Shown here: positions 1 to 8,644 of the stretch, one piece after another
Layout of the letters: every line of letters begins with the position of its first letter
How positions within the stretch are numbered: the stretch's first letter is position 1
From: an uncultured Erysipelotrichales bacterium
GTDB taxonomy: Bacteria > Bacillota_I > Bacilli_A > Erysipelotrichales > Coprobacillaceae
Assembly (NCBI GenBank): GCA_910579135.1
Contig: CAJTTM010000015.1
Location: 1 to 61,509, forward strand
Direction of reading: 5' to 3'
DNA: 61,509 bases
Notes under the pieces: generated by a model
Databases searched by the model: none
What the model was told of the DNA's origin: nothing
The model's input: only the letters and a program-made list of their open reading frames with translations
Made by a program: the position numbers and the translations under genes

Positions 1-66
1 AATATAGACTTCTATAAATCTATTATAAGAGTATAAAACAGAGTTGTCATTGGACGTTTTGTCCAA
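1..66 (-). CDS. 5' end of an unidentified ORF, runs off the window
   Basis: Reading leftward from a TTG at 66-64, the frame stays open for 22 codons to the window edge and begins MDKTSNDN. A second TTG-led frame at 60213 (+) starts with the same eight residues followed by x-V-L. The differences within the shared part are mostly synonymous third-position changes (TCC/TCT, AAC/AAT), which suggests related coding sequence rather than a non-coding repeat. The first bases form a small inverted repeat, TTGGAC-AAAAC-GTCCAA. No good ribosome binding site is visible, because the MATE terminator T-tract lies directly upstream. I do not recognise the family; a mobile-element gene start is only a guess. 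Confidence 0.35.
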   Translation of the reverse strand, partial: MDKTSNDNSVLYSYNRFIEVYI

Positions 67-92
67 AAAGAAAAGAAGCTTAAACAGCTTCT
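64..92 (-). terminator. Intrinsic terminator of the MATE gene, overlapping its stop codon
   Basis: A 7-bp stem (74-80 with 86-92) with a 5-nt loop is followed on the minus strand by a T-rich run at 73-65. The TAA stop of the MATE gene (82-80) spans the loop and the 3' arm. Confidence 0.8.
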
Positions 93-1450
93 CTTTCAAG
101 TAAATATTTCCATTTTCCTCTAAAAAATCTTTGTCCAAGCAAGATACATCTTGAAACATTATCACAAACCATCATGATCCATACAATTTCCAAACCAAGA
201 TGAAAGACATTAATAATCATCCATGAACCAAATATTCTTACACCCCACATTGTAATCAAAGAAAAAATAAATGGTGCTTTGGTATCTCCCATACCATTAA
301 ACGTTCCTTCTAAAATAACAAGAATACCATAAATGGGTTCAGAGATAGAAACAATTCTTAAAACATGACTACCTATTTCAATAACTTTCAAATCTGGAGT
401 AAAGATTCTCATCAATAAACTCGCATTAAAGAATAAAATCAATCCAGCTATAAGCATTAATCCAGAAGTTATAGCACAAATGAGATATGTTGTTTTTTTG
501 ACTTTATCTTCATCCTTTTGTCCAACTGCATTACCAACCAAAGTGGCTGCTGCACTTTGAAATCCATATCCAGGTACATAAAATGCTTGTTCTGCTTGAA
601 TCGCAATTGTATGAGCGGCCAATTGTACAACACCAAGTTTTGCTATTAAAGATGAAAATGTGACATGTCCTAAACAAATAACACTTCTTTCCATCATGAC
701 TGGAATGCTTATTGTTAAACATTCTTTAAAGATATTTTTATCAAAATGAAAACCTGTTTGATAAAATTGAAACGAAGTATTTTTATAGTATTGTCTAAAC
801 ATCAAAACACCACCAACTACATAAGAAATTGCAGTTGCAATAGCCGCTCCTTTTACTCCTAAATTAGCTCCTGGTATGCTTATCAAAGAGATTTGATGTG
901 TATCATATATTAATAAATAATTTAATATAATATTAATCATATTCATCCATAAATTAATAATCATTGGTGTTTTCATATCACTTACACCTCTTAAGGCAGC
1001 TGAAAATATAACAACTGAAGTTCTAAATAACATTGGTAAAGAAATGATAAAAAAGTATGTTGATGCTTCATTCCTAATAGAAGGATCACCATTTAACCAT
1101 ATTGGTAAATATGGTGATATAATAATACATCCTATTGTTAATAAAATACCTACACCAATTGTCATAAATATAGCTTGTTGTCCTGCCTTTTGCATCTTTT
1201 CTTTATTGTTCGCTCCATCTGATTGAGCACAAATCGCAAGGACTCCTACCCCAAAAGCAACCGCAAAATTTGAAACAAACCACCCTACTGAACTTGTTAA
1301 TCCTACAGCTGCAGATGAAGCAGCTCCTAAAGCCCCAACCATAGCTGTATCAACATATGTGACTACTGTATTTAATGCTTCTTGTACAATTGCAGGAAAT
1401 GAAAGTGTTAATATTTTTTTTAAATCATTTTTATCATGCAGTAGCTCCAT
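80..1450 (-). CDS. MATE family multidrug/toxin exporter
   Basis: A 456-residue, almost wholly hydrophobic protein with about 12 predicted membrane helices and the two-fold repeat typical of MATE (NorM/DinF-like) cation-coupled exporters. The N-terminal pattern (SFPAIVQEALNTVV, then VDTAMVGALG) is the usual first-helix MATE signature, and the length is normal. The ATG at 1450 follows a strong AGGGGGAAG site. It is a single gene, divergent from the thiamine operon and ending in its own terminator. The family is secure; the substrate cannot be told from sequence. Confidence 0.93.
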   Translation of the reverse strand: MELLHDKNDLKKILTLSFPAIVQEALNTVVTYVDTAMVGALGAASSAAVGLTSSVGWFVSNFAVAFGVGVLAICAQSDGANNKEKMQKAGQQAIFMTIGVGILLTIGCIIISPYLPIWLNGDPSIRNEASTYFFIISLPMLFRTSVVIFSAALRGVSDMKTPMIINLWMNMINIILNYLLIYDTHQISLISIPGANLGVKGAAIATAISYVVGGVLMFRQYYKNTSFQFYQTGFHFDKNIFKECLTISIPVMMERSVICLGHVTFSSLIAKLGVVQLAAHTIAIQAEQAFYVPGYGFQSAAATLVGNAVGQKDEDKVKKTTYLICAITSGLMLIAGLILFFNASLLMRIFTPDLKVIEIGSHVLRIVSISEPIYGILVILEGTFNGMGDTKAPFIFSLITMWGVRIFGSWMIINVFHLGLEIVWIMMVCDNVSRCILLGQRFFRGKWKYLLEREAV

Positions 1451-1608
1451 ATATCTTCCCCCTTCTTATATACATATTTAAAGCCTTATGCCTATTTTAC
1501 TCAATTTTATATAGACATTCAACATTTTTTATAACTATAAAAAATAATTCTTCTTTCTCCTAAAACATCTATAAATTATGATATAATAAAGAAAAGCGAG
1601 GATATAAA

Positions 1609-2427
1609 ATGAATATAGATAAAATAATGAATAATGTTAAAGATAAACATCAACTTATACATAGTATTACAAATTATGTAAGTGTTAATGATTGTGCTAA
1701 TATCATTCTGGCTAGTGGAGCTTCACCTATTATGGCTGATGAAGCTTTAGAAATGGATGATATCACAAATATTAGTCATGGTCTCAATATTAATATTGGA
1801 ATGTTAAATCAAAATAAAGAAAAATCAATTTATCTAGCTTGTTATAAAGCAAATAATCTTCATCATCCTATTTTATTAGATCCTGTAGGAGTTGGAGCTT
1901 CTTCCTATCGTCAACATTTTGTTTCTTCTTTATTAAAAAGTATACATTTTGATGTTATTAGAGGTAATCTTTCTGAAATTAAATCTTTAGTAGAAAACAG
2001 TTTGACTTATGGAGTTGATACAATAGAAACAATTACTCAAGATAATTTAGATGAAGTTATTGAATTTATTAAAATAGTCGCAAAACAATTTCATTGTATC
2101 ATTGCAATTAGTTCTGTTATTGATGTGATTAGTAATGGAAATCAAACTTATGTTATTTATAATGGACATCCTTACATGTCAAAGATTACTGGAAGTGGTT
2201 GTATGCTTTCAGCATTAACAACCACATATATCACCGCAAACAAAAATAATCTATTAGAAGCTTGTGCTCTATCATTTCTAATAATGGCGATTGCTGGAGA
2301 AAAAGCTTACGATAAGATGATAGATAATAAAGTTGGGACTTCATCTTATAGAAATTATCTTATTGATTATGTTTCGTTGCTTACAAGTGATGATATAAGA
2401 AAGGAAGCAAACTATGAAATTCGATAG
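1609..2427 (+). CDS. thiM: Hydroxyethylthiazole kinase
   Basis: Phosphorylates 4-methyl-5-(2-hydroxyethyl)thiazole, the salvage entry of the thiazole half of thiamine. The 272-residue ribokinase-like fold has the N-terminal HSITNYVSVNDCAN and ASPIMADE motifs, LLDPVGVGAS, and the C-terminal GSGC motif carrying the family's catalytic cysteine (about residue 197). A good -10 (TATAAT, 1582-1587) and a GCGAGG site precede the ATG. I see no TPP riboswitch in the 158-nt upstream gap. First gene of a tight operon; thiE starts 14 nt before its stop. Confidence 0.95.
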   Translation: MNIDKIMNNVKDKHQLIHSITNYVSVNDCANIILASGASPIMADEALEMDDITNISHGLNINIGMLNQNKEKSIYLACYKANNLHHPILLDPVGVGASSYRQHFVSSLLKSIHFDVIRGNLSEIKSLVENSLTYGVDTIETITQDNLDEVIEFIKIVAKQFHCIIAISSVIDVISNGNQTYVIYNGHPYMSKITGSGCMLSALTTTYITANKNNLLEACALSFLIMAIAGEKAYDKMIDNKVGTSSYRNYLIDYVSLLTSDDIRKEANYEIR

Positions 2428-3037
2428 AAAATGTTTAAAGTTATATGCTGTAACTGATAGACGATGGTCTATAAATCAAACATTATATACTCAAATTGAA
2501 CAAGCTTTAAAAGGTGGTGTAACACTTGTTCAATTAAGAGAAAAAGATCTAGATGAAGAGGAATTCATTAAAGAAGCAATGGATATCAAAAAACTTTGTC
2601 ATCAATACAATGTTCCTCTTATTATTAATGATAATCTTAAAGTCGCAATTGAAAGTCAGGCTGATGGTATTCATATTGGTCAAGATGATATTGAGATTGA
2701 GATTGTAAAAAAAAGATTCCCTCATAAGATTATTGGAGTGACTGCTCACAATTTAAAAGAAGCTATGGAGGCTCAAGATAAAGGAGCAGATTATTTAGGA
2801 ATTGGTGCTGTTTTTCCTACTTCTACCAAAACAAACACGACCCCTTTATCTATTGAAGGAATAAAAGAAATCACAAGTCATATTTCAATTCCTTGTGTTG
2901 CGATTGGAGGGATTGAAAAAAGTAATATCAATTTATTAAAAGATTCTGGTATTGATGGAGTGGCAGTAGTATCAGCCATTTTTAAAAGTGATAATATAGA
3001 AAATACTGTTAAAGAATTATTAGAAGAGTTGAGGTGA
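2414..3037 (+). CDS. thiE: Thiamine-phosphate synthase
   Basis: Joins thiazole phosphate and HMP pyrophosphate to give thiamine monophosphate. The 207-residue TIM barrel has the family motifs QLREKD (about 37-42), LIINDN, GIHIGQDD, GIGAVFPTSTK and AIGGI. It overlaps thiM by 14 nt, so the two are translationally coupled. With thiM and thiD but no thiC or thiG in the window, the operon looks like a salvage route from external thiazole and HMP rather than de novo synthesis. Confidence 0.95.
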   Translation: MKFDRKCLKLYAVTDRRWSINQTLYTQIEQALKGGVTLVQLREKDLDEEEFIKEAMDIKKLCHQYNVPLIINDNLKVAIESQADGIHIGQDDIEIEIVKKRFPHKIIGVTAHNLKEAMEAQDKGADYLGIGAVFPTSTKTNTTPLSIEGIKEITSHISIPCVAIGGIEKSNINLLKDSGIDGVAVVSAIFKSDNIENTVKELLEELR

Positions 3038-3042
3038 AAATA

Positions 3043-3666
3043 ATGAAAATTGTATTATTTGATGTTGATGGAACGATTTTAGATTCCATGGGAGCTTGGG
3101 AAAATATGGGTAGAATTTATTTGAAGTCTAAAGGTATTGATACCTCTCAAAATATTAATAATATTTTATATCCTTTAACATCTATGCAAGCTGCTAGTTT
3201 TTTAAAGAATGAATATCATTTAGAAGATTCTATTCAAGAAATTATAGAGAATTTTCATAAATGTTTACATGATTTTTATCTTTATGATGTAAAGTTGAAA
3301 GAAGGTATTATTGATGTTTTAGAGGAATTTAAGAAACATCATTATCAGCTTTTCATTGCGACAGCTTCTACAAAAGAATTAGTTGAAAAGAGTTTTGAAA
3401 GATTAAATATTAATCATTATTTTAACAGTATATTTACATGTGATGCCTTAGGTATTTCTAAAAACGATCCTTATTTTTATAAGAAAATAGCTTTTAAACT
3501 CCAAGTTAAACCTAAAGATATCATTGTTTTTGAAGATAGTTATAATGCTGCCCTGTCAGCTAAAAAAGCAGGAATGAAAGTGATTGGAGTTTATGATCAA
3601 TATACAAGAGGTCATCTCCAAGATATTGTTCATACATATATTAATAAATGGGAGGAATTATTATGA
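3043..3666 (+). CDS. HAD superfamily (subfamily IA) phosphatase in the thiamine operon
   Basis: A 207-residue haloacid-dehalogenase hydrolase: motif I FDVDGTILDS at the N-terminus (nucleophile Asp), a helical cap, motif II ATAST (about 106) and motif IV FEDSYNAALSAKKAG. I start it at the ATG at 3043, preceded by GAGGTG; a GTG at 3034 lies inside that site. It sits between thiE and thiD and overlaps thiD by 4 nt (ATGA). The position suggests a phosphate ester of the thiamine pathway, possibly thiamine monophosphate, but HAD substrates cannot be read from sequence and a general housekeeping phosphatase is equally possible. Confidence 0.88.
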   Translation: MKIVLFDVDGTILDSMGAWENMGRIYLKSKGIDTSQNINNILYPLTSMQAASFLKNEYHLEDSIQEIIENFHKCLHDFYLYDVKLKEGIIDVLEEFKKHHYQLFIATASTKELVEKSFERLNINHYFNSIFTCDALGISKNDPYFYKKIAFKLQVKPKDIIVFEDSYNAALSAKKAGMKVIGVYDQYTRGHLQDIVHTYINKWEELL

Positions 3667-4454
3667 AAACAGCATTAACAATAGCAGGTAGTGATTGCAG
3701 TGGAGGAGCTGGTATTCAAGCAGATTTAAAAACCATGAGCGCATTAGGAGTTTATGGAATGTCAGTTATTAATGCATTGGTTGCTGAAAATACAGTAGGA
3801 GTTTATGGAATTATGGATGTAACTCCTGAGTTTTGCGAATTACAGTTGGATTGTGTTTTCAAAGATATTTATCCTGATGCCATTAAAATTGGTATGGTTT
3901 CTCGTTTGGAATTGATTGATTCTATTGTTAAGAAATTAAGAGAATATGATGCTAAAAATATTGTGGTTGACCCTGTAATGGTCGCTACTAGTGGTGATAA
4001 ATTAATTAGTGATGATGCTATTATAGAATTAAAGGAAAAACTTATTCCTATGGCGACTTTAATTACACCTAATATTCCAGAAGCTGAAGTATTATGTGAT
4101 ATTAAGATTAAAGATAAAAAAGATATGGAAAAAGCTGCAAAATTAATTTATGAAGATTCAAAAGTTAATGTATTAGTTAAAGGTGGTCATTTTATAGAGG
4201 AAGCTCAAGATTGTTTATATGATGGAAAAGAGTATCATTGGTTTATTTCAAAACGTATTGATAATCCAAATACTCATGGTACTGGTTGTACTTTATCTAG
4301 TGCTATTGCTTCATATCTTGCTTTAGGGTATTCTTTAAAAGATAGTGTTCAAAAAGCAAAAGAATATTTAACTGGTGCTCTTGAAGACGGTCTTGATTTA
4401 GGTAAAGGTAAAGGTCCTATGAATCATTGTTATAAAATAAAGTCATTATTATGA
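3663..4454 (+). CDS. thiD: Hydroxymethylpyrimidine/phosphomethylpyrimidine kinase
   Basis: Phosphorylates HMP twice to HMP-PP, the second substrate of ThiE. The 263-residue ribokinase-fold protein has TIAGSDCSGGAGIQADLKT at the N-terminus, VDPVMVATSG in the middle and the anion-hole motif HGTGCTLSSAIA near the C-terminus. The ATG at 3663 is preceded by GGGAGG and overlaps the HAD stop codon; an in-frame ATG at 3648 lies upstream of that site and is less likely. Length is normal. Confidence 0.95.
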   Translation: MKTALTIAGSDCSGGAGIQADLKTMSALGVYGMSVINALVAENTVGVYGIMDVTPEFCELQLDCVFKDIYPDAIKIGMVSRLELIDSIVKKLREYDAKNIVVDPVMVATSGDKLISDDAIIELKEKLIPMATLITPNIPEAEVLCDIKIKDKKDMEKAAKLIYEDSKVNVLVKGGHFIEEAQDCLYDGKEYHWFISKRIDNPNTHGTGCTLSSAIASYLALGYSLKDSVQKAKEYLTGALEDGLDLGKGKGPMNHCYKIKSLL

Positions 4455-4468
4455 TTTAAGGAGGATTT

Positions 4469-5326
4469 ATGAAGGTTTTAGTTATTGGTTCTAGTGTTTG
4501 TGATGTTATTATTAATGTTCAACAAATGCCTCTTATTGGTGAAGATGAAAATGTCATTTCACAATCTTTAAATCTTGGTGGTTGCGCTTTTAATGTTGCT
4601 AATATTTTAAAGTATCTTAATATTCCTTTTGATTTATTATCTCCTGTTGGTATAGGAATATATGGTGATTTTGTAAGAAATGAAATGATAAAAAAGAATA
4701 TTCCTATTTTATTAGAATCTAAGGAAGATAATGGTTGTTGTTATTGTATTGTGGATAAGAGTGGTGAACGTACTTTTATTGCCCATCATGGTGGAGAATA
4801 TCATTTTTATCCTCAGGACTTTTTAAAAATCAATCCTAAAGATTATCAATATGTATATGTTTGTGGTTTAGAATTAGAAGAAGAAACGGGTATTCATATT
4901 ATAGAATTTTTAGAAGAAAATGATTTTCATATTGTATTTGCTTCTTCAAGTCGTATTCATCATATCAATAAAAAAAGGTTAGAAAGAATTTTGTCTTTAC
5001 ATCCTATTCTTCATTTTAGCCAAAATGAAATCTTATCTTATAATCATATTCATACAATAGAAGAAGCTGCTATTGATTTATATAAGAAAACACAAAATAT
5101 TGTTATTGTTACATTAGGAAGTCAAGGATGTTATTATTATGATGGAAAACATCATTATGTGGATCCTTATCCAACTAAGATTGTGGATACAATTGGTGCT
5201 GGTGATAGTCATGTCGCAAGTGTGATTGCTATGTTATATCAAAATCAATCTATAGATAAGGCTATTGATAAAGGAAATCAAATTGCTGCTAAGGTAGTAA
5301 GTCAAAAAGGTGCAAATTTAATTTAA
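4469..5326 (+). CDS. PfkB family sugar/nucleoside kinase
   Basis: A 285-residue ribokinase-family kinase: GGCAFNVANILKYL near residue 37 (PfkB signature 1) and DTIGAGDSHVAS near 245, whose GAGD loop carries the catalytic Asp and anion hole. The start follows GGAGG, 15 nt after thiD, so it is probably the last gene of the thiamine operon. The acceptor is unknown. Ribose, pseudouridine and other nucleosides are typical of the family; a role in thiamine metabolism is only suggested by position. Confidence 0.88.
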   Translation: MKVLVIGSSVCDVIINVQQMPLIGEDENVISQSLNLGGCAFNVANILKYLNIPFDLLSPVGIGIYGDFVRNEMIKKNIPILLESKEDNGCCYCIVDKSGERTFIAHHGGEYHFYPQDFLKINPKDYQYVYVCGLELEEETGIHIIEFLEENDFHIVFASSSRIHHINKKRLERILSLHPILHFSQNEILSYNHIHTIEEAAIDLYKKTQNIVIVTLGSQGCYYYDGKHHYVDPYPTKIVDTIGAGDSHVASVIAMLYQNQSIDKAIDKGNQIAAKVVSQKGANLI

Positions 5327-5345
5327 TTGCAACCTTTTTTCATTT
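5304..5345 (+). terminator. Terminator of the thi operon
   Basis: AAAAAGGTGCAA pairs, with a bulge, with TTGCAACCTTTTT and a T-rich tail follows. It overlaps the last codons of the PfkB gene. Confidence 0.7.
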
Positions 5346-5378
5346 TTAAACGTATTATGATTGAAAGGAGATGATAAT

Positions 5379-5843
5379 ATGGACATAGATCGACTTATTG
5401 ATCGATATGGAAATATGGTCACTAGAATATGTATTATGAATTTAAGAAATATTGATGATGCTAAAGATTGTTTTCAAGATGTTTTTATCAAACTTTATCA
5501 ACAAAAAGAATTTGATAGTGAAGATCATCTTAAACATTGGCTTATTAGAGTGACAATGAATACTTGTAAAGATTATCAACGTAAATTCTATAAACCAACA
5601 ATAAATATAGATGATATTATTATACAAAATCATCATGAAGATTTTATTTTGTTACCTATTTTAATGACACTGCCAACTCGTTATAAAAATATACTTTATC
5701 TCTATTATTATGAAGGATATAAAATTAATGAGATTGCTTCAATGTTACATATTAAAGAAAATACTGTTAAATCAAGATTAAAAAGAGGAAGAAATAAACT
5801 TAAAGAGAAATTAGGAGGTCAATATAATGAACAGATGGAATGA
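5379..5843 (+). CDS. ECF-type RNA polymerase sigma factor
   Basis: A 154-residue sigma-70 family protein with region 2 (DDAKDCFQDVFIKLYQ, then HWLIRVTMNTCKDYQRK) and region 4 (LPTRYKNILYLYYYEGYKINEIASML, with the HTH at about 115-145 ending NTVKSRLKRGR) and no region 1 or 3, as in ECF sigma factors. The ATG at 5379 is 8 nt after AAAGGAG; a TTG at 5361 lies before that site and is unlikely. It overlaps the next gene by 17 nt, the usual sigma/anti-sigma coupling. The regulon is unknown. Confidence 0.92.
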   Translation: MDIDRLIDRYGNMVTRICIMNLRNIDDAKDCFQDVFIKLYQQKEFDSEDHLKHWLIRVTMNTCKDYQRKFYKPTINIDDIIIQNHHEDFILLPILMTLPTRYKNILYLYYYEGYKINEIASMLHIKENTVKSRLKRGRNKLKEKLGGQYNEQME

Positions 5844-6972
5844 ATTTGATTATATAAAAACACCAGATGATTGGAAAAATATTCCCTTATCTAAACCTAT
5901 AAAAGCACATTATCGTTTATCATTTGTTATTGCATGTACATTTATACTTTTTACTTTTACAACAACTATTGCTTATCAGCAAGAAATTAAGGACTGGTTA
6001 GATACTCGCTTTCAACAAGAAAATGTTTATAGTGTCAAAAATAATCATGTTAAGATTGATAAATTAATTATGAATCCACCTTTTGCTTATGAGGGCGGAG
6101 AGGATAAAGATGGGTATGAAATAGTAAAAGATGTTTATTTGGTTGCTAATCATTCATTAAAAAAATTAGAACCATTTACATACACAGGAAAATATAAAGG
6201 TCAAACTTATAGCTTTCAATTTGTAAGAAGTAAAAATCAAATCATGACTTTTGATCATAAAGGATACATTGAATATAGTTTACCTTATATCCAAAATAAC
6301 TTTATTTATGTTATGACTCAAGATAACAATCTAGTAAAATTAAATCTATCAACCAAGGAGTTAAAATTCATTACGCATGATAACCAATCTATTAATCCTA
6401 TAATGTCACCTAACGGAAAAACAATATTAATTAATAAGAGTAAATCATATTGGACTGCTTATGATACTTTTACCAACAAAGAAACAAGAGTTAATGATAT
6501 TAGTGGCTATGCTTTAAGTAATGAAGTTAAATTTTTAGATGATTATAATGTCATTACCTATGGTTATGATGAATCAATAGATGATACAAAAACATATGTT
6601 ATTGATTTACACACCTTTATAAAGAAATCCTATGATGTCATTTGTGAAAGAGCAACTCCTTTTGTGATTGAAGAGAAAAAGAATAAAGTGAATATTAAAA
6701 ACTTTATAACAAATAAAGAATGTACAATTCCTATTGAATATGAAGAAGGTAGTATTTATTTAACTGAAGATTATATTTTACTTTCTAATTATAAAGGTAA
6801 TAAGCACTATTTATATAGCAATAAGGATAATAAATATGAAGAAATCTTCATTCCTGAGTCTATTAAAGAAAATCTTAATTTAGAGGTTTTAGATGATGAT
6901 AGTAATGAATTAATTATTTATAATGATGAGCATCTTTTCTTTATCGATATATCACATTTATTTCAAGAATAA
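5827..6972 (+). CDS. Single-pass membrane protein, probable anti-sigma factor with large extracytoplasmic domain
   Basis: 381 residues: a short cytoplasmic N-terminus (about 1-27), one membrane helix (about 28-48, FVIACTFILFTFTTTIAY) and about 330 residues outside. The outer part contains repeated beta-strand blade-like segments (for example NLVKLNLSTKELKFI and IMSPNGKTILI) that resemble a beta-propeller sensor. No zinc-binding HxxxCxxC motif is present. Its 17-nt overlap with an ECF sigma gene and its topology make an anti-sigma role likely. The 27-residue cytoplasmic part is short for holding a sigma factor, so the mode of inhibition is uncertain. Confidence 0.65.
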   Translation: MNRWNEFDYIKTPDDWKNIPLSKPIKAHYRLSFVIACTFILFTFTTTIAYQQEIKDWLDTRFQQENVYSVKNNHVKIDKLIMNPPFAYEGGEDKDGYEIVKDVYLVANHSLKKLEPFTYTGKYKGQTYSFQFVRSKNQIMTFDHKGYIEYSLPYIQNNFIYVMTQDNNLVKLNLSTKELKFITHDNQSINPIMSPNGKTILINKSKSYWTAYDTFTNKETRVNDISGYALSNEVKFLDDYNVITYGYDESIDDTKTYVIDLHTFIKKSYDVICERATPFVIEEKKNKVNIKNFITNKECTIPIEYEEGSIYLTEDYILLSNYKGNKHYLYSNKDNKYEEIFIPESIKENLNLEVLDDDSNELIIYNDEHLFFIDISHLFQE

Positions 6973-7010
6973 TAAGAACTTTTAAGAACTGTTTAAAAGT
7001 TCTTTTTTTA
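6973..7010 (+). terminator. Terminator after the sigma/anti-sigma pair
   Basis: AAGAACTTTTAA pairs with TTAAAAGTTCTT across a short loop, followed by TTTTTTT. Confidence 0.85.
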
Positions 7011-7055
7011 TTTCTCTTTTCTCTTTTTTTAGGTATAATAATGACGGTGATATAT

Positions 7056-7805
7056 ATGAATGAATTAGACATATTAAACGAGATTAGTTATATTGGATAT
7101 TTATTACTCAAATATGGTGCAGAAATTTATCGTATTGAGGAATCATTAGAAAGAATGTTAAAAGGTTTAGGTTATAAAGATGTTGAAGTTTTTGCTTTAC
7201 CTGCTTATTTTACGATGAGTTGTACTTTAGAAGATCATACTCCTTATTGCATAACAAAGCGTTCTCTTTATAATAGGATTAATTTAGATAAATTATATGA
7301 ATTAAATAACTTAGTAAGAAATATTAGTAATCATAAAGTTGCTCCAAAAGATATTCATGATGAAATTATTAAAATCATTGAAAAACCAATGAGCCATTCC
7401 TTAATACTTATAGGTTATGTTCTTTCAGCTGCTTTCTTTACTTTGTTTTTTGGGGGAAAATTAAATGATATGTTAGTTGCAGGTGTTAATGGTTTTATTC
7501 TTTATTATGCTATTTTGATCATGGAAAATCTACAAATCAATTCTATTGTAAGAACAATATTATCTAGTATGATTTTAACTATTATTTCACTCATTGCATT
7601 TCGTTTTGATATCATTCAAAATATAGAATTTTCAATTATAGGAACGTTAATGATCTTAACTCCTGGTGTTGCGATTACAAATAGTTTTAGAGATATCATT
7701 AGAGGAGATTATGAATCAGGTGTGGCAAGATTCATAGAAGCATTTTTAATTGCAGCTAGTATTGCAATTGGTGTGGGTACTATCATGCTTATTGGAGGTA
7801 TATAA
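7056..7805 (+). CDS. Threonine/serine exporter family protein, large subunit (ThrE/YjjP-like)
   Basis: 249 residues. The N-terminal soluble part (about 1-105) carries the family pattern LLKYGAEIYRIEESLERM and an ALPAYFTMSC segment; the C-terminal half has about five membrane helices with TPGVAITNSFRDIIRGDYESGVAR, a strong ThrE signature. The ATG at 7056 follows CGGTGAT; an ATG at 7041 is less likely because a TATAAT (7034-7039) lies just before it. Its stop overlaps the next ATG, so the pair forms a split two-component exporter. Amino acid, dicarboxylate or other substrates are possible. Confidence 0.88.
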   Translation: MNELDILNEISYIGYLLLKYGAEIYRIEESLERMLKGLGYKDVEVFALPAYFTMSCTLEDHTPYCITKRSLYNRINLDKLYELNNLVRNISNHKVAPKDIHDEIIKIIEKPMSHSLILIGYVLSAAFFTLFFGGKLNDMLVAGVNGFILYYAILIMENLQINSIVRTILSSMILTIISLIAFRFDIIQNIEFSIIGTLMILTPGVAITNSFRDIIRGDYESGVARFIEAFLIAASIAIGVGTIMLIGGI

Positions 7806-8275
7806 TGGAAGAGATTATTTATCAATGTATTGGAGCTTTTATAGGTTGTTTTGGTTTTGCATTTATATTTAGATTACATCATAATATCAAGTTTGCATTT
7901 TTAGGGGCTATAAATGGATTGATTGCATTTGTCATTTATTTACTTACTCATTTTATGCATAATATTTATTTTCAAAATTTCATTGCTATGTTTGTTGCTT
8001 CTTTGATTGCTGAAATGCTTGCAAGAACTTGTCGTGCTCCAGCTACTATCTTTATCACAATTGGATGTTTCCCTCTTGTTCCAGGAAGAGGAATTTATCA
8101 AACAATGCTATATGCAATTAGTGGAGAATCTAATTTGTTTTTACAATCCGCATTACAAACCATTGGTATTGCTGGATCTTTAGCACTTGCCATTTTATTT
8201 TCTTCTACAATTATTCTTATCTTTAAAAACTCGAAGAACCATCCTTATTTATTATTTAAGGACCCTTTTGAATAA
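7805..8275 (+). CDS. Threonine/serine exporter family protein, small subunit (YjjB-like)
   Basis: 156 residues, about four membrane helices, with CRAPATIFITIGCFPLVPG, the signature of the C-terminal ThrE_2/DUF3815 domain. In some bacteria this domain is fused to the preceding protein; here it is a separate gene overlapping the first by 1 nt (TAATG). It presumably completes the exporter. A hairpin terminator follows. Confidence 0.88.
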   Translation: MEEIIYQCIGAFIGCFGFAFIFRLHHNIKFAFLGAINGLIAFVIYLLTHFMHNIYFQNFIAMFVASLIAEMLARTCRAPATIFITIGCFPLVPGRGIYQTMLYAISGESNLFLQSALQTIGIAGSLALAILFSSTIILIFKNSKNHPYLLFKDPFE

Positions 8276-8290
8276 AAAGTCATCTTTACC

Positions 8291-8324
8291 TAAAAACAAG
8301 AGAATCCCTGACTTCTTGTTTTTA
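8291..8324. terminator. Terminator, probably bidirectional
   Basis: AAAAACAAGA pairs with TCTTGTTTTT across a loop. It serves the ThrE pair and the minus-strand remnant that follows. Confidence 0.7.
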
Positions 8325-8333
8325 CACTCTTTT

Positions 8334-8513
8334 TTAAAACAACTTTCTATTTTTGTCATATGCTAATTTCATAATATTTTCATCAAAATATCTGTTCATA
8401 GAATTTTTAATAGCATCATATTCATCTTGAAAATATATTTTGTTATCCTTCAGCATTATGTTAATTAAACATGCAATCCAATGGTTAAACAAGATAATAA
8501 TATATTTTCCACG
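8334..8513 (-). pseudogene. Possible C-terminal gene remnant
   Basis: On the minus strand a 59-codon frame runs from an in-frame stop at 8516 to TAA at 8334. It contains a plausible coding stretch (FNHWIACLINIML, then KDNKIYFQDEYDAIKNSM) but no usable start with a ribosome binding site. It fills most of the gap upstream of the secreted-peptide cassette and looks like the decayed end of a larger gene. Family not recognised. Confidence 0.35.
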
Positions 8514-8572
8514 TTAAATTATGCATAATGAGTACCAAAAATTACATATACCATAAAACTATTAATAACAAA

Positions 8573-8601
8573 TTGACAGTATTAATGTTAATATATATAA
8601 T
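8573..8601 (+). promoter_or_regulatory. Consensus sigma-A promoter of the secreted-peptide cassette
   Basis: TTGACA (8573-8578), a 17-nt spacer and TATAAT (8596-8601): a perfect match to consensus, which predicts high basal transcription unless repressed. The gene start is 43 nt downstream. Confidence 0.9.
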
Positions 8602-8606
8602 ACAAT

Positions 8607-8622
8607 TAGAAAACGTTTTTTA
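8607..8622. promoter_or_regulatory. cre-like palindromic operator over the transcription start
   Basis: TAGAAAACGTTTTTTA is a CG-centred palindrome with one mismatched pair, lying 6-21 nt after the -10. CG-centred palindromes of this sort are typical of LacI/CcpA regulators, and this position would block initiation. It matches 11 of the 14 positions of the cre consensus that I can compare. Confidence 0.45.
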
Positions 8623-8644
8623 GATAATAAAAAAGGAGGAAAAC

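Noticed and set aside
1451..1608. Expected TPP riboswitch ahead of thiM
   Set aside because: None of the conserved words are present in the 158-nt gap; only a -10 and a ribosome binding site are seen.
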